DNA of 64,000 nucleotides from Impatiens glandulifera (lineage: Eukaryota; Streptophyta; Magnoliopsida; Ericales; Balsaminaceae): contig NC_061869.1 of NCBI RefSeq assembly GCF_907164915.1, positions 46,311,771-46,375,770 on the forward strand, in the 5' to 3' direction. A program made the translations under genes and the position numbers. Position 1 is the first letter of the stretch, and each line of letters starts with the position of its first letter. The notes beneath the pieces were generated by a model, which was given only the letters and a program-made list of their open reading frames with translations, made no database searches and had not been told where the DNA came from. Positions 1 to 11,830 of this stretch are shown in pieces.

Positions 1-374
1 TGATTCCATGTTCAAGCAAATATGGAAGCATTTCACATAGTGGTTTCATTAACTTTTCATAATGATCCTTTTTAAAAAGTCCATTTTCATAGTTATATAC
101 ATTGATGCACCAATCTTGTAGATGCACCTGACACATGACCTAGTGCTTCAGCTTCAAGTTCATAGGGATATAATTATATGATATCTATGCTATTCCAACA
201 AGTCAGGAATCTGTCAACATCACCCATTAAATATTCCATGAAGGTAATGTCGAACTTGTAATTTCCTGCATTTAAGGCGAACTGTGCATAATGAGACCGA
301 AACTTCGGAGCGATATGATAGTCACATATTGTGAAATTCATCAAATGATAAGTCTTAGGGAATTGGGCAATCAT
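1..374 (-). pseudogene. Ulp1/C48 cysteine peptidase remnant of a Mutator-like element gene
   Basis: Read on the minus strand, this is the part of a Ulp1-type SUMO protease domain that contains the catalytic His and Asp. The motif KLKH-stop-VMCQVHLQDW then INVYN is visible, where family members read H-W then V-Y-D. The Trp codon after the His is TAG (complement of about 143-145) and the Asp position is Asn, both G-to-A type changes. A frameshift near 170 separates the upstream piece (about 174-374) from the downstream piece. The protein runs off the left edge, so the catalytic Cys is not visible. In plants this domain is fused behind DUF1985 in Ulp1-carrying Mutator-like elements, and a DUF1985 piece lies on the same strand at 12360-13205. 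I read both as one gene split by insertions. It is not functional as seen. Confidence 0.6.
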
Positions 375-469
375 TTATCTAATAAGGAAAGATGCTGCAT
401 CTATCTCCTACACAATAGAAAAAATAAATTAAGCACATTATACATACTGACAACAGGCATCCATCTCAA

Positions 470-640
470 AAATGCAATTTGCATCTGCGAAATGTCTTTG
501 CACATGTGCAAAATACATTTTCAAAAATGCAATTTGCGTATGCGAAAATGCATTTGCACATGCGCAAAATGCATTTTTGCAGGCACAAATTGTATTTTGT
601 GCTTATGAAAATGTATTTTCTCAGACGAAAAATGTATATT
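470..640. repeat. short degenerate repeat of 'tgcattttgc/tgcgaaaatgcatttgc' words
   Basis: Between the peptidase remnant and the acidic repeat segment, the words atgcatttgc, tgcgaaaatgc and tgcaaaat recur in both orientations. The same vocabulary recurs at 13310-13560, at the other end of the inferred Mutator-like element. Here it probably lies in an intron or spacer of the split gene. The remainder of 375-855 shows no coding signal I can name. Confidence 0.4.
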
Positions 641-855
641 ACTGAACAAAACTTATATCATCATGTAGCCAATTGTAAGGCTTCAGCAATCTGTCAAACA
701 ATTTTTGATCAGCTATGCAAGTAAACAGATTCTTCAAGTCTTCACCCTTCACCTCCTCCAGCTTAATCTAATTGTTCAACTCATCCATCTGTTCAATGTC
801 ATAATCTAAAGGAGGATTGACCGTTATCGGATTATTGAGTTTAAACATTTTCCCA

Positions 856-1446
856 CTAGGGTCTGTGTAGTTCCCCAATAAGGTGGGCTTCTGCCTCTTT
901 CTCCGAAACTACTTTCCTGAAAATTTTGTTTGGAGTCATTTCTAAAAAATCATCATCATCCATTTTCTTCTCCAACTCCTGATCACCATCCTTCTTCTTC
1001 TCCAACTCCACCTTCCACTTCTTGGCCAACTCCCCCTTCCTCTTCGTGGCCAACTCCTTCTTCTTCTCCAACTCCACCTTCCTCTTCGTGGTCAACTCCT
1101 TATTCTTCGTGGTGAACTCCTTCTTCTTCTTAGTGGCCAAATCTTTCTTGTCGTCCATCTTTAACTCAACTTGCTTCTTTTCCAACTCCTCTTCCTCAAA
1201 TACCTCCAACCACTTCAACTCAAGCAGCTTTTTCTGCTTCAATTCATCATCATCTTCTTTGTTCTCCAACCCATTAGTATTTTCTTTGTTCTCCAACCCA
1301 TCAACATCTTCTTTGTTCTCCAACCCATCATCATCATCTTTGTTCTCCAACTCATTCAACCCATCAACAACATCTTTCTTCTTTAACTTATCAACATCTT
1401 CTTTGTTCTCCAACTCATTCAACCCATCAACATTTTTTTTGTTCTC
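856..1446 (-). pseudogene. Glu/Lys-rich repeat segment of the split DUF1985-Ulp1 gene
   Basis: On the minus strand this encodes a highly charged low-complexity stretch built from imperfect repeats of the type ENKEDVDGL and KKKEL(A/T)TK. It contains no recognisable enzyme domain. The open frame runs from the Gypsy LTR boundary at 1447 down to 856. The same style of sequence (stretches of 'tcatcatcttc' and 'ttcaaccc' on the plus strand) resumes on the other side of the Gypsy element at 6816-6964, so the insertion split this segment. Such linkers commonly sit between DUF1985 and the C-terminal peptidase in these transposon genes. It could encode a coiled coil or nuclear linker; no function can be assigned. 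Confidence 0.5.
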
Positions 1447-1892
1447 TGTCGTGACCCGTTTGATCACGATCTTGAATAGCTTTCTTTGGTAAGTGAATGT
1501 TATATCTTATATCCAGAATTGTATAAGATGAGAATGGGTTGAAAAGAATAAGACAGAAAGTAAAGAAGATCTTGATAATAAAGAAGAAGAAAGAAGACGA
1601 TATATTAGAAGAGATGAAAAATACAATGTTCAAACTCATATTATTTACAGCCATTCTATTCTTTATTTATACTAATATGTATTTTGATTATTATTACAGG
1701 GATTATTATTATTAAAAGCCCAATTAGCTTCTTTAAAGGCCCATTTATCTTTTGGCCTTTTAAATGATATTAAATCTAAATGACCATTTCTGTTTCTGAA
1801 CAGGTTTCATTTACAGCTTCTAAATCGGTGGTTCCCTTATTATTCTCCAAGATCTGAAGTGAACTGGTTAGAGTTGCTGGACGGTCACGACA
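1447..1892 (-). repeat. 3' LTR of the Gypsy chromovirus
   Basis: 446 bp, TGTCGTGACC to GGTCACGACA, paired with 6365-6810. The pol reading frame continues about 117 bp into this LTR, to a stop at 1776-1778. Confidence 0.93.
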
Positions 1893-4800
1893 TTCCCCTT
1901 CTCTTAAAGATCTCCTTGTAGAACGAGGCTTACTTGCAGGAAATCGTTCACAAAAGTCTGGAAATTGAGATCTAAAGAACGTCCAATCTTCCCATGTCGA
2001 ATCTTCTATAGGGGTATGTGTCCAGTGAACTAGGGCTTGAGCAACACTATGGCGTCTGTGTTTAATCATCCTCCTTTCTAATATATTTTCTAGTTGTAGT
2101 TTAATTTCTCCATCTTATCCAACTAACGGCAATGTTGTTTGTACAGCTTCAAGTGGTCCAATCTTAGCTCGAAGAAGGGAGACATGGAACACCGGATGAA
2201 TCTTGCAATTTTCAGGTAATTTTAACTTGTAAGCTACTTGCCCTATTTTTTCCAAAACAAGAAAAGGTCCAAAAAATTTAGCAGATAGTTTGATGTTTCT
2301 TCGTGTAGCTACTGTTGTTTGTCGGTATGGATGGAGTTTTAGGAAAACCCAATCTCCCACTACAAATTGTCGATCTTGTCGATTCCGATTAGCATACTGC
2401 TTCATCCGTTTTTTGGCAATGGTTAGATTGTCCTTCATTATCTGGCATATTCGAGTTCTTTCAAGCATGAAGTCTTCTACTGCTCCTACTGAAGTTTTGG
2501 TCATTGTTACCAATGGCAGTGGAAGTGGAGCTAATCCGTACAAAGCCTGGTATGGTGTTAGTTTTAATAACGTGTGGAAAGTGGTATTATACCACCACTC
2601 TGCTAAAGCCACCCATTTGCTCCATTATTTTGGTTTGTAGCCGCTCATACACCTCAAGTAAGATTCTAAACATTGATTTACACGTTCAGTTTGTCCATCG
2701 GTTTTTGGATGATATGCTGTACTTAATAGAGATTTGATGCCAATAACCTTTAACAAATCCTGCCAAAAAAGACTGATAAATATAGGATCTCTATCTGTCA
2801 CAATAGTCTGTGGTAGCCCATGTAACCTATAAATGTTTTCAACAAATAAATTTGCAAATTGTGTTGCAGTATAAGGATGTTTTAGTTTGATAAAATGAGC
2901 ATATTTTGTAAATCGATCTACCACAACTAACAATGTTGTAAACCGTCTGATATTGGGAGTCCTTCAATAAAGTCCATGGATATGTGTAACCACGGTGTGT
3001 CTGGAATTGGTAATGGTTGTAATAGTCCTGCTTTCTTAGAACTTTCCTTTTTGAAGCGTTGACAAATATCACAAATTTTAATTAGCTCTTGCACTTCTCG
3101 TTTAAGTCCTGACCAGAAAAAGTTTCCTTTTACCCTTTGATATGTAGCCTGTATGCCTGAGTGACCTCCTAAACTTGTGTTATGCAGAACATTTAGAATT
3201 TCTTCTCTTAGAGTTCCTTTACTGCCCACACATATTCTATTTTTATACTTGATGATATTGCCCTCATTTTTGTATAATGGACATTGATCAGGTTGTGAAG
3301 CCAACAAAACTATGATTCTCTGTATTTCTTGGTCATCTTTGTAGGATTCCTCCACCTCTTTCTGCCAAGTTGACGTAACAGTGGATAACATAGATAATGA
3401 AGCCGATTCTCGTCTCGATAGGGCATCTGCAGCCAGGTTGGTTTTTCCCTGTTTATACATGATTGTGTAATTAAACCCAAGTAGTTTAGATAACCATCTT
3501 TGCTGTAAAACTGTAGTGATTTTTTGTTCCATTCGAAATTTCAAACTTTGATGATCCGTTCTAATTATAAAGTGTCGCCCATATAAGTAATGTCTCCACT
3601 TTGTAACTGTCATCAATACCGCTAGTAGTTCCTTTTCATAAGTAGAGAACCCTAAATGAGCCTTAGATAGGGCTTTGCTTAAATATGCAATAGGTCGCCC
3701 CTTCTGCATTAGAACTGCCCCAATTCCATAGTAACACGCATCTGTTTCAACTTCTAAATCAATGTTGAAATCGGGTAATGCTAATACAAGAGTAGTAACG
3801 AGTGAATTTTTCAAATCTGTAAATGCCTTTTCTGCATCCTCTAACCATTTAAACATCCCTTTCTTCAAAAGCCCGTGTAGAGGTATGCTAATAACACCAA
3901 AGTTACATACAAACCGCCTATAGTATTCAGCTAGCCCTAGGAATCCTCTTAGAGCCTTTATATTTTTTGGAACTGGCCACTCTTGTATGCAACTGATCTT
4001 TTGTGGATCGACCTCAACACCTTGACCACTAACAAAATGTCCTAGATATTCCAACTTCTTTAATCCAAAAGAACATTTGGACAGTTTAACGAATAAACTA
4101 TTGGCCTGCAAAATTTTCAATACTTCTTCAAGATGGGATAAATGTAATTCTAAAGTAGTACTGTAAATGAGAATATCATCAAAAAAAACTAATACTCCCT
4201 TTCTTAGCCATTTTCGGAAAATTTCGTTCATGAGTGCTTGAAAAGTTGCAGGTGCATTAGATAATCCAAAAGGTATAACTCGGAATTCATACAACCCTGA
4301 ATGCATCCTGAAAGTAGTTTTATGTACATCCTCCTCGCGAACTCGTATCTGATGGTAACCTGCCCGTAGATCCAGCTTTGTGAAAATTGTTGCTCCATGT
4401 AGTTCATCCAACAACTCATCTATTGCAGGTATTGGATACTTGTCTTTAATTGTTATTTCATTCAATTGTCTATAATCCACACAAAACCTCCAAATTCCAT
4501 CTTTCTTTTTGACCAGGATCACCGGAGAGGCAAACGAACTTGTGCTATTTCTTATAAAACCTGCTGTCTTCATTTCAGATACTAATGATTCAATTTCACC
4601 TTTCTGAACAAAAGGATAACGGTAAGGTCTTTGATTAGGTGGATCCGAACCAGATTTGAGATCGATGGCGTGGTCTGTTATTCGTACAGGTGGAAGATTT
4701 TTTGGAATTTCAAAAACCGTCTTATATTTGTTGATCAACCTCTGGATATTTATATCAGGTATTTCTTCTGTCTGTATTATTTTATATTGGTCCAATTTCT

Positions 4801-5485
4801 TTGTATCTTTAACTTCCATATGATATATCTGACCTATAAAGCATCCCAATCCTTTCTTGATATTCTTGCTCATTGTTTCTCCGCTCATTAGTTTAAAAGT
4901 ACCTTTTTCTTTAGTCCCGTATAAACGTATTTTTGATCTGTTGAGTCTGGCTTTTATACATCTTTCCGAATAATTCAGACTTACTGGTCCAAACTTTGTC
5001 ATCCAGTCGACTCCTAAAATCATATCACAACCTCCGAGCTTGATTGTCCTTACGTTAAATACGAACTCATATTCTTGCATTTAAGATTTGGGAGAATGTG
5101 TCGGCCGTACAGAACCCCCCCCTGCAATTGTTACCGTCAGTGGATTATCTTCTATAAGTTCACATCCCAATTGTCGAGCGGTCCCTTCATTAATAAAGGA
5201 CATAGTACTGCCACTGTCGATTAGTATTGTTACTTTTCTCTTCTTGATTTGTCCCACGATCTTTAGAGTAGAGTTACTTGCAGTACCGTTTATGGTTTGA
5301 ACAGACAGTTCTCATCCATCCCCCATTGTATCATCATCTGAAACTTCTTCCAATCTTAGTTTTTCTTCCAACTCATCATCTAATTCAATCATGAACAATT
5401 GTCGATTTGCACATATATGACCTTTAGTATATTTTTCATCACATTTAAAACAAAGCCCTTTCTGTTTCTTTTCTTGTATCGATGC
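1776..5485 (-). pseudogene. pol: Gypsy protease, RT, RNase H, integrase and chromodomain (pol), decayed
   Basis: The first part encodes the zinc knuckle CFKC...GHIC (about 5410-5452) and a protease with DSGST (about 5202-5222). A 717-codon open stretch (5080-2927) encodes RT with FFDDILIYS and FGLSNAPATF, RNase H with ETDACYYGIGAVL, and the integrase HHCC finger (HSGIQ...CDICQRF). The integrase core follows with MDF, TDRDP and DGQTERVN, giving the D, D and E of the catalytic triad. The C-terminal part ends in a chromodomain-like stretch (HRRHSVAQALVHW...WEDW, about 1980-2060), which in this family binds histone marks to guide integration. Stops lie at 5486-5488, near 5312, 5081-5083, 2625-2627 (CAA to TAA) and 2115-2117, and there is a frameshift near 2930. 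It is not expressible as one polyprotein. Confidence 0.9.
1893..1905 (-). other. polypurine tract of the Gypsy element
   Basis: On the minus strand the sequence AAGAGAAGGGGAA directly precedes the TG of the 3' LTR, which is the expected site for plus-strand DNA priming. Confidence 0.8.
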
Positions 5486-6318
5486 CTAGTTTACAGATCG
5501 AGCATGTTGTTCTGAACTTGAGGTTATTCCCTTATCCTTAGTGGTATTCGTCCATGCTGGTTTTGGATGATTCGTATTTATGGTCTCTACCACAGTTCTA
5601 CTCGGCTGTTTAACAATCTTTGGTAATGAAGCTAAGAAGTCATCTTTAGCATTTGCTAGTCGAATTGCTTTGTCTAATGTTTCAGGTTCCAGCAGTTTCA
5701 ATGCCTCTTTTAATTCATCACGCAAACCACCCAAGAACTTTGAATATAATATCCTTCACTTTGAGGAACATTCTTGGAAATGACCAATGATCGTAACTCT
5801 CTCCACTGGTCAATGTAATCAGTTAGTGTCCCGATTTGTCTTAGTTGATGAAATTCAATGATAACATTTTGGTGGCCCACTTCTTGAAATGCTAGCAGAA
5901 CTTCATTAGTAAATTCATCCCACGATTGAATTGTATGATCTACTAAATAATCTGTGATCCAAATATCAGCTCGTCCCGTAAAAAAATATATAGCATAATT
6001 CACTTTTTCGTAATCCTCCATTATGAAATTTCCTAAGAATTGGTTTTCCCTTCGTACCCAACCCCTTGGATTTGTTCCATCAAACTTATCAAGATCGATT
6101 CTTGGATTTCTTAATGATAAATTCCCTATTGATTGTAACCTCATCCCTTTTGTTGTATCTAAAGTGAATTGAGAAATAATCTTTGATTTTGTTGTTCTTT
6201 GCTGTTCTTGAATTACTTGATGTATCTCTTCGACTTTGCTTGTGAAGGTTGCCTCTATATTGTTAATTCGCTCGCCTAATATTTGAAAATTTTCTTCTGT
6301 AGCTTGTGATCTCGTCAT
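5486..6318 (-). pseudogene. gag: Gypsy gag (capsid), decayed
   Basis: This is the retrotransposon Gag N-terminal and capsid region. The most plausible start is the ATG at 6318 (MTRSQATEENF), because the frame upstream only reads through the primer-binding site. The capsid signature KFDGTNPRGWVRRENQF...W...F is visible about 70-90 residues in, with a helical, Gln-rich N-terminus before it. A frameshift near 5740 moves the frame into the one used by protease and RT, so gag and pol were originally continuous or nearly so. The gag C-terminus, with its zinc knuckle, continues beyond the stop at 5486-5488. Confidence 0.85.
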
Positions 6319-6350
6319 ATTATCAGCGGAAGTGTTGTCGAGGATAGATG

Positions 6351-6362
6351 GCTCTGATACCA
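6351..6362 (-). other. primer-binding site, initiator-Met tRNA
   Basis: The reverse complement reads TGGTATCAGAGC, matching the 3' end of plant initiator methionine tRNA. It lies two bases inside the 5' LTR boundary. Confidence 0.9.
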
Positions 6363-6364
6363 AT

Positions 6365-6810
6365 TGTCGTGACCCGTTTGATCACGATCTTGAACAGCTT
6401 TCTTTGGTAAGTGAATGTAATAGCTTATATCCAGAATTGTGTAAGATGAAAATGGGTTGAAAAGAATAAGACAGAAAGTAAAGAAGATCTTGATAATAAA
6501 GAAGAAGAAAGAAGACAATATATTAAAAGAGATGAAAAGTACAATGTTCAAAGTCATATCATTTACAGCCATTCTATCCTTTATTTATACTAATATATAT
6601 TTTGATTATTATTACAGGGATTATTATTATTAAAAGCCCAATTAGCTTCTTTAAAGGCCCATTTATCTTTTGGCCTTTTAAATGATATTAAATCTAAATG
6701 ACCGTTTCTGTTTCTGAACAGGTTTCATTTACAGCTTCTAAATCGGTGGTTCCCTTATTATTCTCCAAGATCTGAAGTGAACTGGTTAGAGTTGCTGGAC
6801 GGTCACGACA
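6365..6810 (-). repeat. 5' LTR of the Gypsy chromovirus
   Basis: 446 bp, same length as the 3' LTR, followed by the target duplication TTCTC at 6811-6815. Confidence 0.93.
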
Positions 6811-6815
6811 TTCTC

Positions 6816-6964
6816 CATCTCATTCAACCCATCATCATCATCATCTTTGTTCTCCAACCCATTTAACCCATCAACATATTCTTTCTTCTCTAACTCATTC
6901 AACTCATCATCATCTTCTTTCTTATTCAACTCCGAAAGCCTATTCTTCTCCAACTCATCATCTT
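6816..6964 (-). pseudogene. middle fragment of the split DUF1985-Ulp1 gene
   Basis: About 150 bp of acidic/lysine-rich coding-like sequence is sandwiched between the Gypsy element and the Copia element. The plus strand repeats 'tcatcatcttctttctt' and 'ctccaac', the same vocabulary as 1180-1440. It joins to 856-1446 on one side and to 11831 onward on the other once the two insertions are removed. Confidence 0.55.
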
Positions 6965-6969
6965 ACTTC

Positions 6970-7273
6970 TGTTGTATTACTCATAGCTGTTACAACGTTT
7001 ACAAATAAATGGAAGATCTGCATTAATGAGGAAAACATCAGATTTGCAATGATGAAGAAAACAAAATATTTGCAATAATGAGGAAAATAGAATATTTTCA
7101 ATAAATTTCATTAAATTAGAAAATTAAGAGTTTTTATTTTAGTATAAATAAAGTGTATGTTACTCTCATTAGAGGAAGAAAAATAAGAGAGATAACAATT
7201 CTTGTAATTGTTTTTTTAAGATTTTATAGAAAATTCTCAAAGTTTTGTGAGTGATTCTCTTCCTGGGCCAACA
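6970..7273 (+). repeat. 5' LTR of Copia element 1
   Basis: 304 bp starting TGTTGTATTA and ending CCAACA. It contains TATA-like 'tataaataaag' near 7144-7154, a plausible promoter for the genomic transcript. Confidence 0.93.
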
Positions 7274-7275
7274 TT

Positions 7276-7287
7276 TGGTATCAGAGC
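7276..7287 (+). other. primer-binding site, initiator-Met tRNA
   Basis: TGGTATCAGAGC two bases after the LTR. Confidence 0.9.
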
Positions 7288-7296
7288 ATCAGGTGA

Positions 7297-10200
7297 ATGC
7301 CCAAAATCATCCGGTGGGATCAAATGTCGAAAGGTGCAGGATCATCAGGGGCGCAGCAAAAGAATGGCATATTCCACTATCCACAGCTAACACACACGAA
7401 CTACATCAGTTGGGTGATACGTGTACAGGCTATGATGGAGGACCAAGGAGTATGGGAGGCAGTCGAGTCAGTAGAAGGCACAAAGATTGATGTCCGACTT
7501 GATAAGAAGGCGAGGTCACATCTTCTGCAAGCACTTCTGGAGGATCTTCTAATGCAGGTGGCAAATAAGAAGACGGCGAAGGAAGTGTGGGATTGTCTCA
7601 AAACGAGGTTCGTCGGCGCAGACCGAGTGAAGAATGCACGATTGCAGACATTGAAGAGTGAGTTTGATATGATGCATATGAACGACAGTGAGTCGCTCGA
7701 TCAATATGCTGCTCGACTCACATCTATATCAGTCAGGTACTCAAGCCTTGGAGAAACACTAAATGATATTGCGATAGTAAAGAAGCTCTTCGACACCGTG
7801 CCAGAAAGGTTTATCAGTGTGGTAGCCGGCATCGAGCAGTTTTATAACCTCGAGACGTTAACATTTGAGGAAGCTGTTGGAAGGCTGAAGGTCTTCGAGG
7901 AGCGTACGCGCAAGAAAAACACAAACTTTGGAGGAAACAAAGGACAAGTGATACTCACTCAGGAGGAGTGGAAGGCACAGTTTAAAAATGATGAGGAAGA
8001 CTCATTGAACAAGTGGAAAAAGGATTCCACAGATAGTGGGACCCGTGGTCAAGGAGGTAGAACCCGAGGTAGAGGCCAAGGGAGAGGAGGCCGAGGAGCA
8101 CCATTTCAGAAAGACAAAGAAGGTGGTTCAGGTGGTCGAGGAGCTCCTCGAGACAAGAGTCACATTCGTTGTTTTAATTGCAACGAGATGGGACATTACT
8201 CAACACAATGTCGAGAAAAGAAGAACGAGGTATCACACCTTACCCACGCAGACAACGTCAAACCAGCATTACTTATGGCAATATCGGAGGAGATTCCTCC
8301 AATCAATGTTGTCATGCTGAATGAAATGAAGCTGACTCCAGAAATTCTAGAAGCTAAGAACGATGATACATTAAGAGATGCTTGGTTCTTGGACAATGTC
8401 GCTAGCAATCACATGACTGGCGATAAAGAGAAGTTCTTTGAACTAGACGAGGCAGTCACTGAAAAGGTGAAATTCGGATATGGTTCCACGGTACAAATTT
8501 GTGGTAAAGGTTCTATCATGTTCGAATGCAAAAATGGCGACCAGTGGCTTCTCGAGGGAGTTTTTTTCATTCCTTCTTTAAAAAGTAATCTAGTGAGTCT
8601 CGGGCAACTTACCGAGACAGGTCATAGGGTGGTGATGGACGGAGAAGAGCTTGAAGTCTTCGCTAAGAACCCTTCATGCCTTATCATGAAAGTGAGACGA
8701 ACGCATAATCGACTATATCAAATTTGATTGAAATTAGCAAAAACGGTTTGTCTTTTAGCTAATCTTGAAGATCCAGAATGGTTATGGCACGCTCGTCTCG
8801 GTCATGTTAACTTCCAAGCATTAAAGTCCCTCATAAATAAGAGAATGGCTGCTGGTGTTCCAAAAATTTCTCCTCCAAAACAACTTTGTCGAACATGCCT
8901 AGTTGCAAAAAAAATGAGACAGCCGTTTGCGTTAGAAGCCAAGTTTCGAGCGAAAAAGCCACTCGAATTGTTGCACATTGACTTATGTGGGCCAATCACA
9001 GGAGGAAATCGATACTTCATGCTGATTGTTGATGATAATTCCAGGTGGATGTGGCTCCATATGTTGAAAACAAAGGACGAAGCATGCTCTTCGTTTAAGA
9101 AGACGAAGCAATTGGTCGAGAATGTGACCGGACTTCGAATCAAAGTCCTTCGTTCAGATAGAGGAGGTGAATTCTTCTCGAGGGAATTTAGAGAGATGTG
9201 TGAAGAAGCAGGGATAGAGCGACAATTCACAGCACCATACTCTCCTCAACAAAATGGTGTGGTGGAGAGGCGTAATCGAACAGTGATGGCCATGGCTAGG
9301 TCGTTGCTCAAAAGCATGGCAGTCCCGAGCAAGTATTGGGGGGAGGCAGTTCGTCATGCAGTCTATCTTCTCAACCGGGTTCCAACCAAAGCTGTTCGAG
9401 ACAAAACTCCATTTGAGATGTGGACTGGAATGAAGCCACACCTAGCGCACCTTCGTGTTTTTGGGTGTACTGCGCATGCCAAGGTGACCACTCCCCATCT
9501 AAAAAAGTTAGACGACAGAAGTCAGTCGTTTGTCTAGTTAGGTGTCGAAAAAGGAAGTAAGGCACACAGGTTGCTTGAACCACAAAATGAAAAGATCCAT
9601 GTGAGTCGTGACGTTGTGTTCGAAGAAAGTGCAACATGGGATTGACAAAATGAAAAGAGTGATCAACCCTTCAAAGTTTACGAAGAGGTTAATCACGAGC
9701 ATGTTGGAATTCGAACGATCCCATTTGAGAGTGGATCGACAAGAGGACAGTATACTTCAGAAATGTTCCAAGAGGCTGTCTCGAATCCTCCACAGCTCGA
9801 GCAAGTGACTGAACAAACAGACCAAGGCGATGGTTTACCCACTCCATAGTCAGGTGGACACATTGGGAGTGATGAAGGACCTGTTCGATACAAGAACATG
9901 ACCGATATCTTGGAAGAAGCACCTCAAGTGACACTTGATTTTGAAGAATTGATGTTAGCACAGACGGAGGAATCTTCTTGCTACAATGAAGCGGTTGGAC
10001 AACCACAATGGGAAGAAGCAATGACTAAAGAAATTGAAGCCATCGAGAAGAATGAGACGTGGTCTCTCGTCCCATTGCCAGTCGGACACAAGGTAATTGG
10101 ACTCAAATGGGTATTTAAGCTCAAGAAAAACTCAGATAGTGAGGTGATCCAACACAAAGCTCGTTTAGTTGCAAAGGGATATGTGCAACGACAAGGCATT

Positions 10201-11514
10201 GACTTCGAAGAAACCTTCGCTCCAGTTGCTCGAATGGACACAATTCGAGTCATTCTTGCCTTGGCAGTCAATTGTGGTTAGAAAATTTATCATCTCGATG
10301 TAAAATCAGCTTTTCTCAATGGAGAACTAGAAGAGGAAGTGTACGTAACTCAACCGGAAGGATTCAAGGCAATAGGGAAGGAGAATATGGTGCTTAAATT
10401 AAAAAAGGCATTGTATGGCCTAAGGCAAGCTCCTCGTGCGTGGAATCTAAAGTTGGACAAAAGTTTGAAGAAAATGGGCTTTGAAAAGTGTACACAGGAG
10501 CAAGCGGTGTACACAAGAGGCAACGGTAATACCCGAATTATTGTTGGTATTTACGTGGATGATCTTATTTTAACAGGTGGAGATCCAAAGGGTGTCAAAC
10601 TTTTCAAGAAGCAGATAATGGGGGAGTTCGAGATGAGTGATCTTGGATTGCTTTCATATTACCTTGGAATCGAGGTAGATCAGTTCGAAGGAGGTGTATC
10701 GATCAAGCAGACAACATATGCCAAAAAGGTGCTGAACCAATTTGGAATGCTTGATTGTAACTCAACAAAGGCACCAATGGAGCATAGGGCTCAACTCTAT
10801 AAGGATCCCGAAGGACAACCGATTGATGCAACTGAATATCGAAGAGTCATTGGTTGTCTGCGATATCTCCTTCATACAAGACCAAATCTTTCTTATGCTG
10901 TTGGTGTTGTCAGTAGATTCATGGAGAGGCCAACTAAGATACATCACAAGGCAGTGAAGCAGGTGCTTTGATACCTTCAAGGCACTATACACTTAGGTCT
11001 AGTGTTTCGAAAAGGAGGCGGTGACGAGGAAATAGTGGGTTACTCTGATAGTGATCTCGCAGGTGACCTAGATGACCAGAAAAGTACGGGGGGCATGGCG
11101 TTCTACATTAACGATAGTCTTGTTTCGTGGAACTCCCAGAAACAGAAAACAGTGGCATTATCCTCATGTGAAGCAGAGTTCATGGCTGCAGCAGCGGCAG
11201 CGTGTCAAGCACTTTGGTTGAAATCATTGTTGTTTGAACTAAGTGGTTCGAAACCCAAGGCAGTGAAGCCCTACGTTGACAACAAGTCTGCACTTGCACT
11301 CATGAAAAACCCAGTTTTTCATGGTCGTAGCAAACACATCGACACGAAATATCATTTCATTCGAGAGTGTGTTGAAGGAAGTCAAATCAAAGTAGAGTTT
11401 GTTCGAACGGATGAACAGAAGGCCGACATACTTACGAAAGCTTTGCCAACATCAAAACTGGTGATGATGCGACACCTGATTGGTGTTCGTGATCTCGAAC
11501 CATGCCAGAACTAA
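7297..11514 (+). pseudogene. gag-pol: Copia gag-pol polyprotein, single frame with six in-frame stops
   Basis: One uninterrupted frame of about 1405 codons encodes Gag, protease, integrase, RT and RNase H with no frameshift. Six stops interrupt it: 8725 TGA, 9535 TAG, 9643 TGA, 9847 TAG, 10279 TAG and 10969 TGA. Visible motifs are the zinc knuckle CFNCNEMGHYSTQC (about 8170-8211), protease LDNVASNHMTG (about 8390-8420; the family has DNGAS or DSGAS, so the active-site Gly is Val), integrase HIDLCGP, SDRGGEF and [24 protein letters not shown] and [10 protein letters not shown], and RNase H GYSDSDLAGD and HIDTKYHFIRE. The ATG at 7297 is the first after the primer site. Most stops fit C-to-T or G-to-A change of CGA, CAG or TGG codons. 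Confidence 0.95.
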
Positions 11515-11523
11515 GGGGGAGAA
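11514..11523 (+). other. polypurine tract of Copia element 1
   Basis: AGGGGGAGAA immediately before the 3' LTR and just after the end of the pol frame. Confidence 0.85.
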
Positions 11524-11830
11524 TGTTGTATTACTCCTAACTGTTATAACGTTTACAAATAAATGGAAGATCTGCATTAATGAGGAAAACGACAGATTTG
11601 CAATGATGAAGAAAACAAAATATTTGCAATAATGAGGAAAATAGAATATTTTCAATAAATTTCATTAAATTAGAAAATTAAGAGTTTTTTTTATTTTAGT
11701 ATAAATAAAGTGTATGTTACTCTCATTAGAGGAAGAAAAATAAGAGAGATAACAACTCTTGTAATTATTTTTTTAAAATTTTATAGAAATTTCTCAAAGT
11801 TTTGTGAGTGATTCTCTTCCTGGGCCAACA
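11524..11830 (+). repeat. 3' LTR of Copia element 1
   Basis: 307 bp, pairs with 6970-7273 and is followed by the target duplication ACTTC. Confidence 0.93.

Larger units (their letters stand above)
1447..6810 (-). mobile_element. Ty3/Gypsy chromovirus LTR retrotransposon (complete ends, decayed coding)
   Basis: This is a full-length element on the minus strand with two 446-bp LTRs (1447-1892 and 6365-6810). Each starts TGTCGTGACC and ends GGTCACGACA, a 10-bp perfect inverted terminal repeat. The 5-bp target duplication TTCTC lies at 1442-1446 and 6811-6815. An initiator-Met tRNA primer site lies at 6351-6362 and a polypurine tract abuts the 3' LTR at 1893-1905. Domain order is gag, zinc knuckle, protease, RT, RNase H, integrase, chromodomain, which places it among the chromoviruses; Reina-like is a guess. 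About 14 LTR differences were seen by eye (about 97% identity). The reading frame has two frameshifts and five stops. It landed in the DUF1985-Ulp1 gene. Confidence 0.93.
6970..11830 (+). mobile_element. Ty1/Copia LTR retrotransposon, complete ends, point-mutated coding
   Basis: The element is 4861 bp with LTRs at 6970-7273 and 11524-11830 (TGTTGTATTA to GGGCCAACA) and target duplication ACTTC at 6965-6969 and 11831-11835. The primer site TGGTATCAGAGC lies at 7276-7287 and the polypurine tract at 11514-11523. The internal order gag, protease, integrase, RT, RNase H is that of Copia. LTRs differ at roughly a dozen positions plus small indels (about 96% identical by eye). It inserted in the same host gene as the Gypsy element, about 150 bp away. 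Confidence 0.95.

Noticed and set aside
930..1492. Plus-strand Ser/Pro/Phe-rich open frames
   Set aside because: They are reverse-complement shadows of the Glu/Lys-rich minus-strand repeat; one crosses the Gypsy LTR boundary at 1447.
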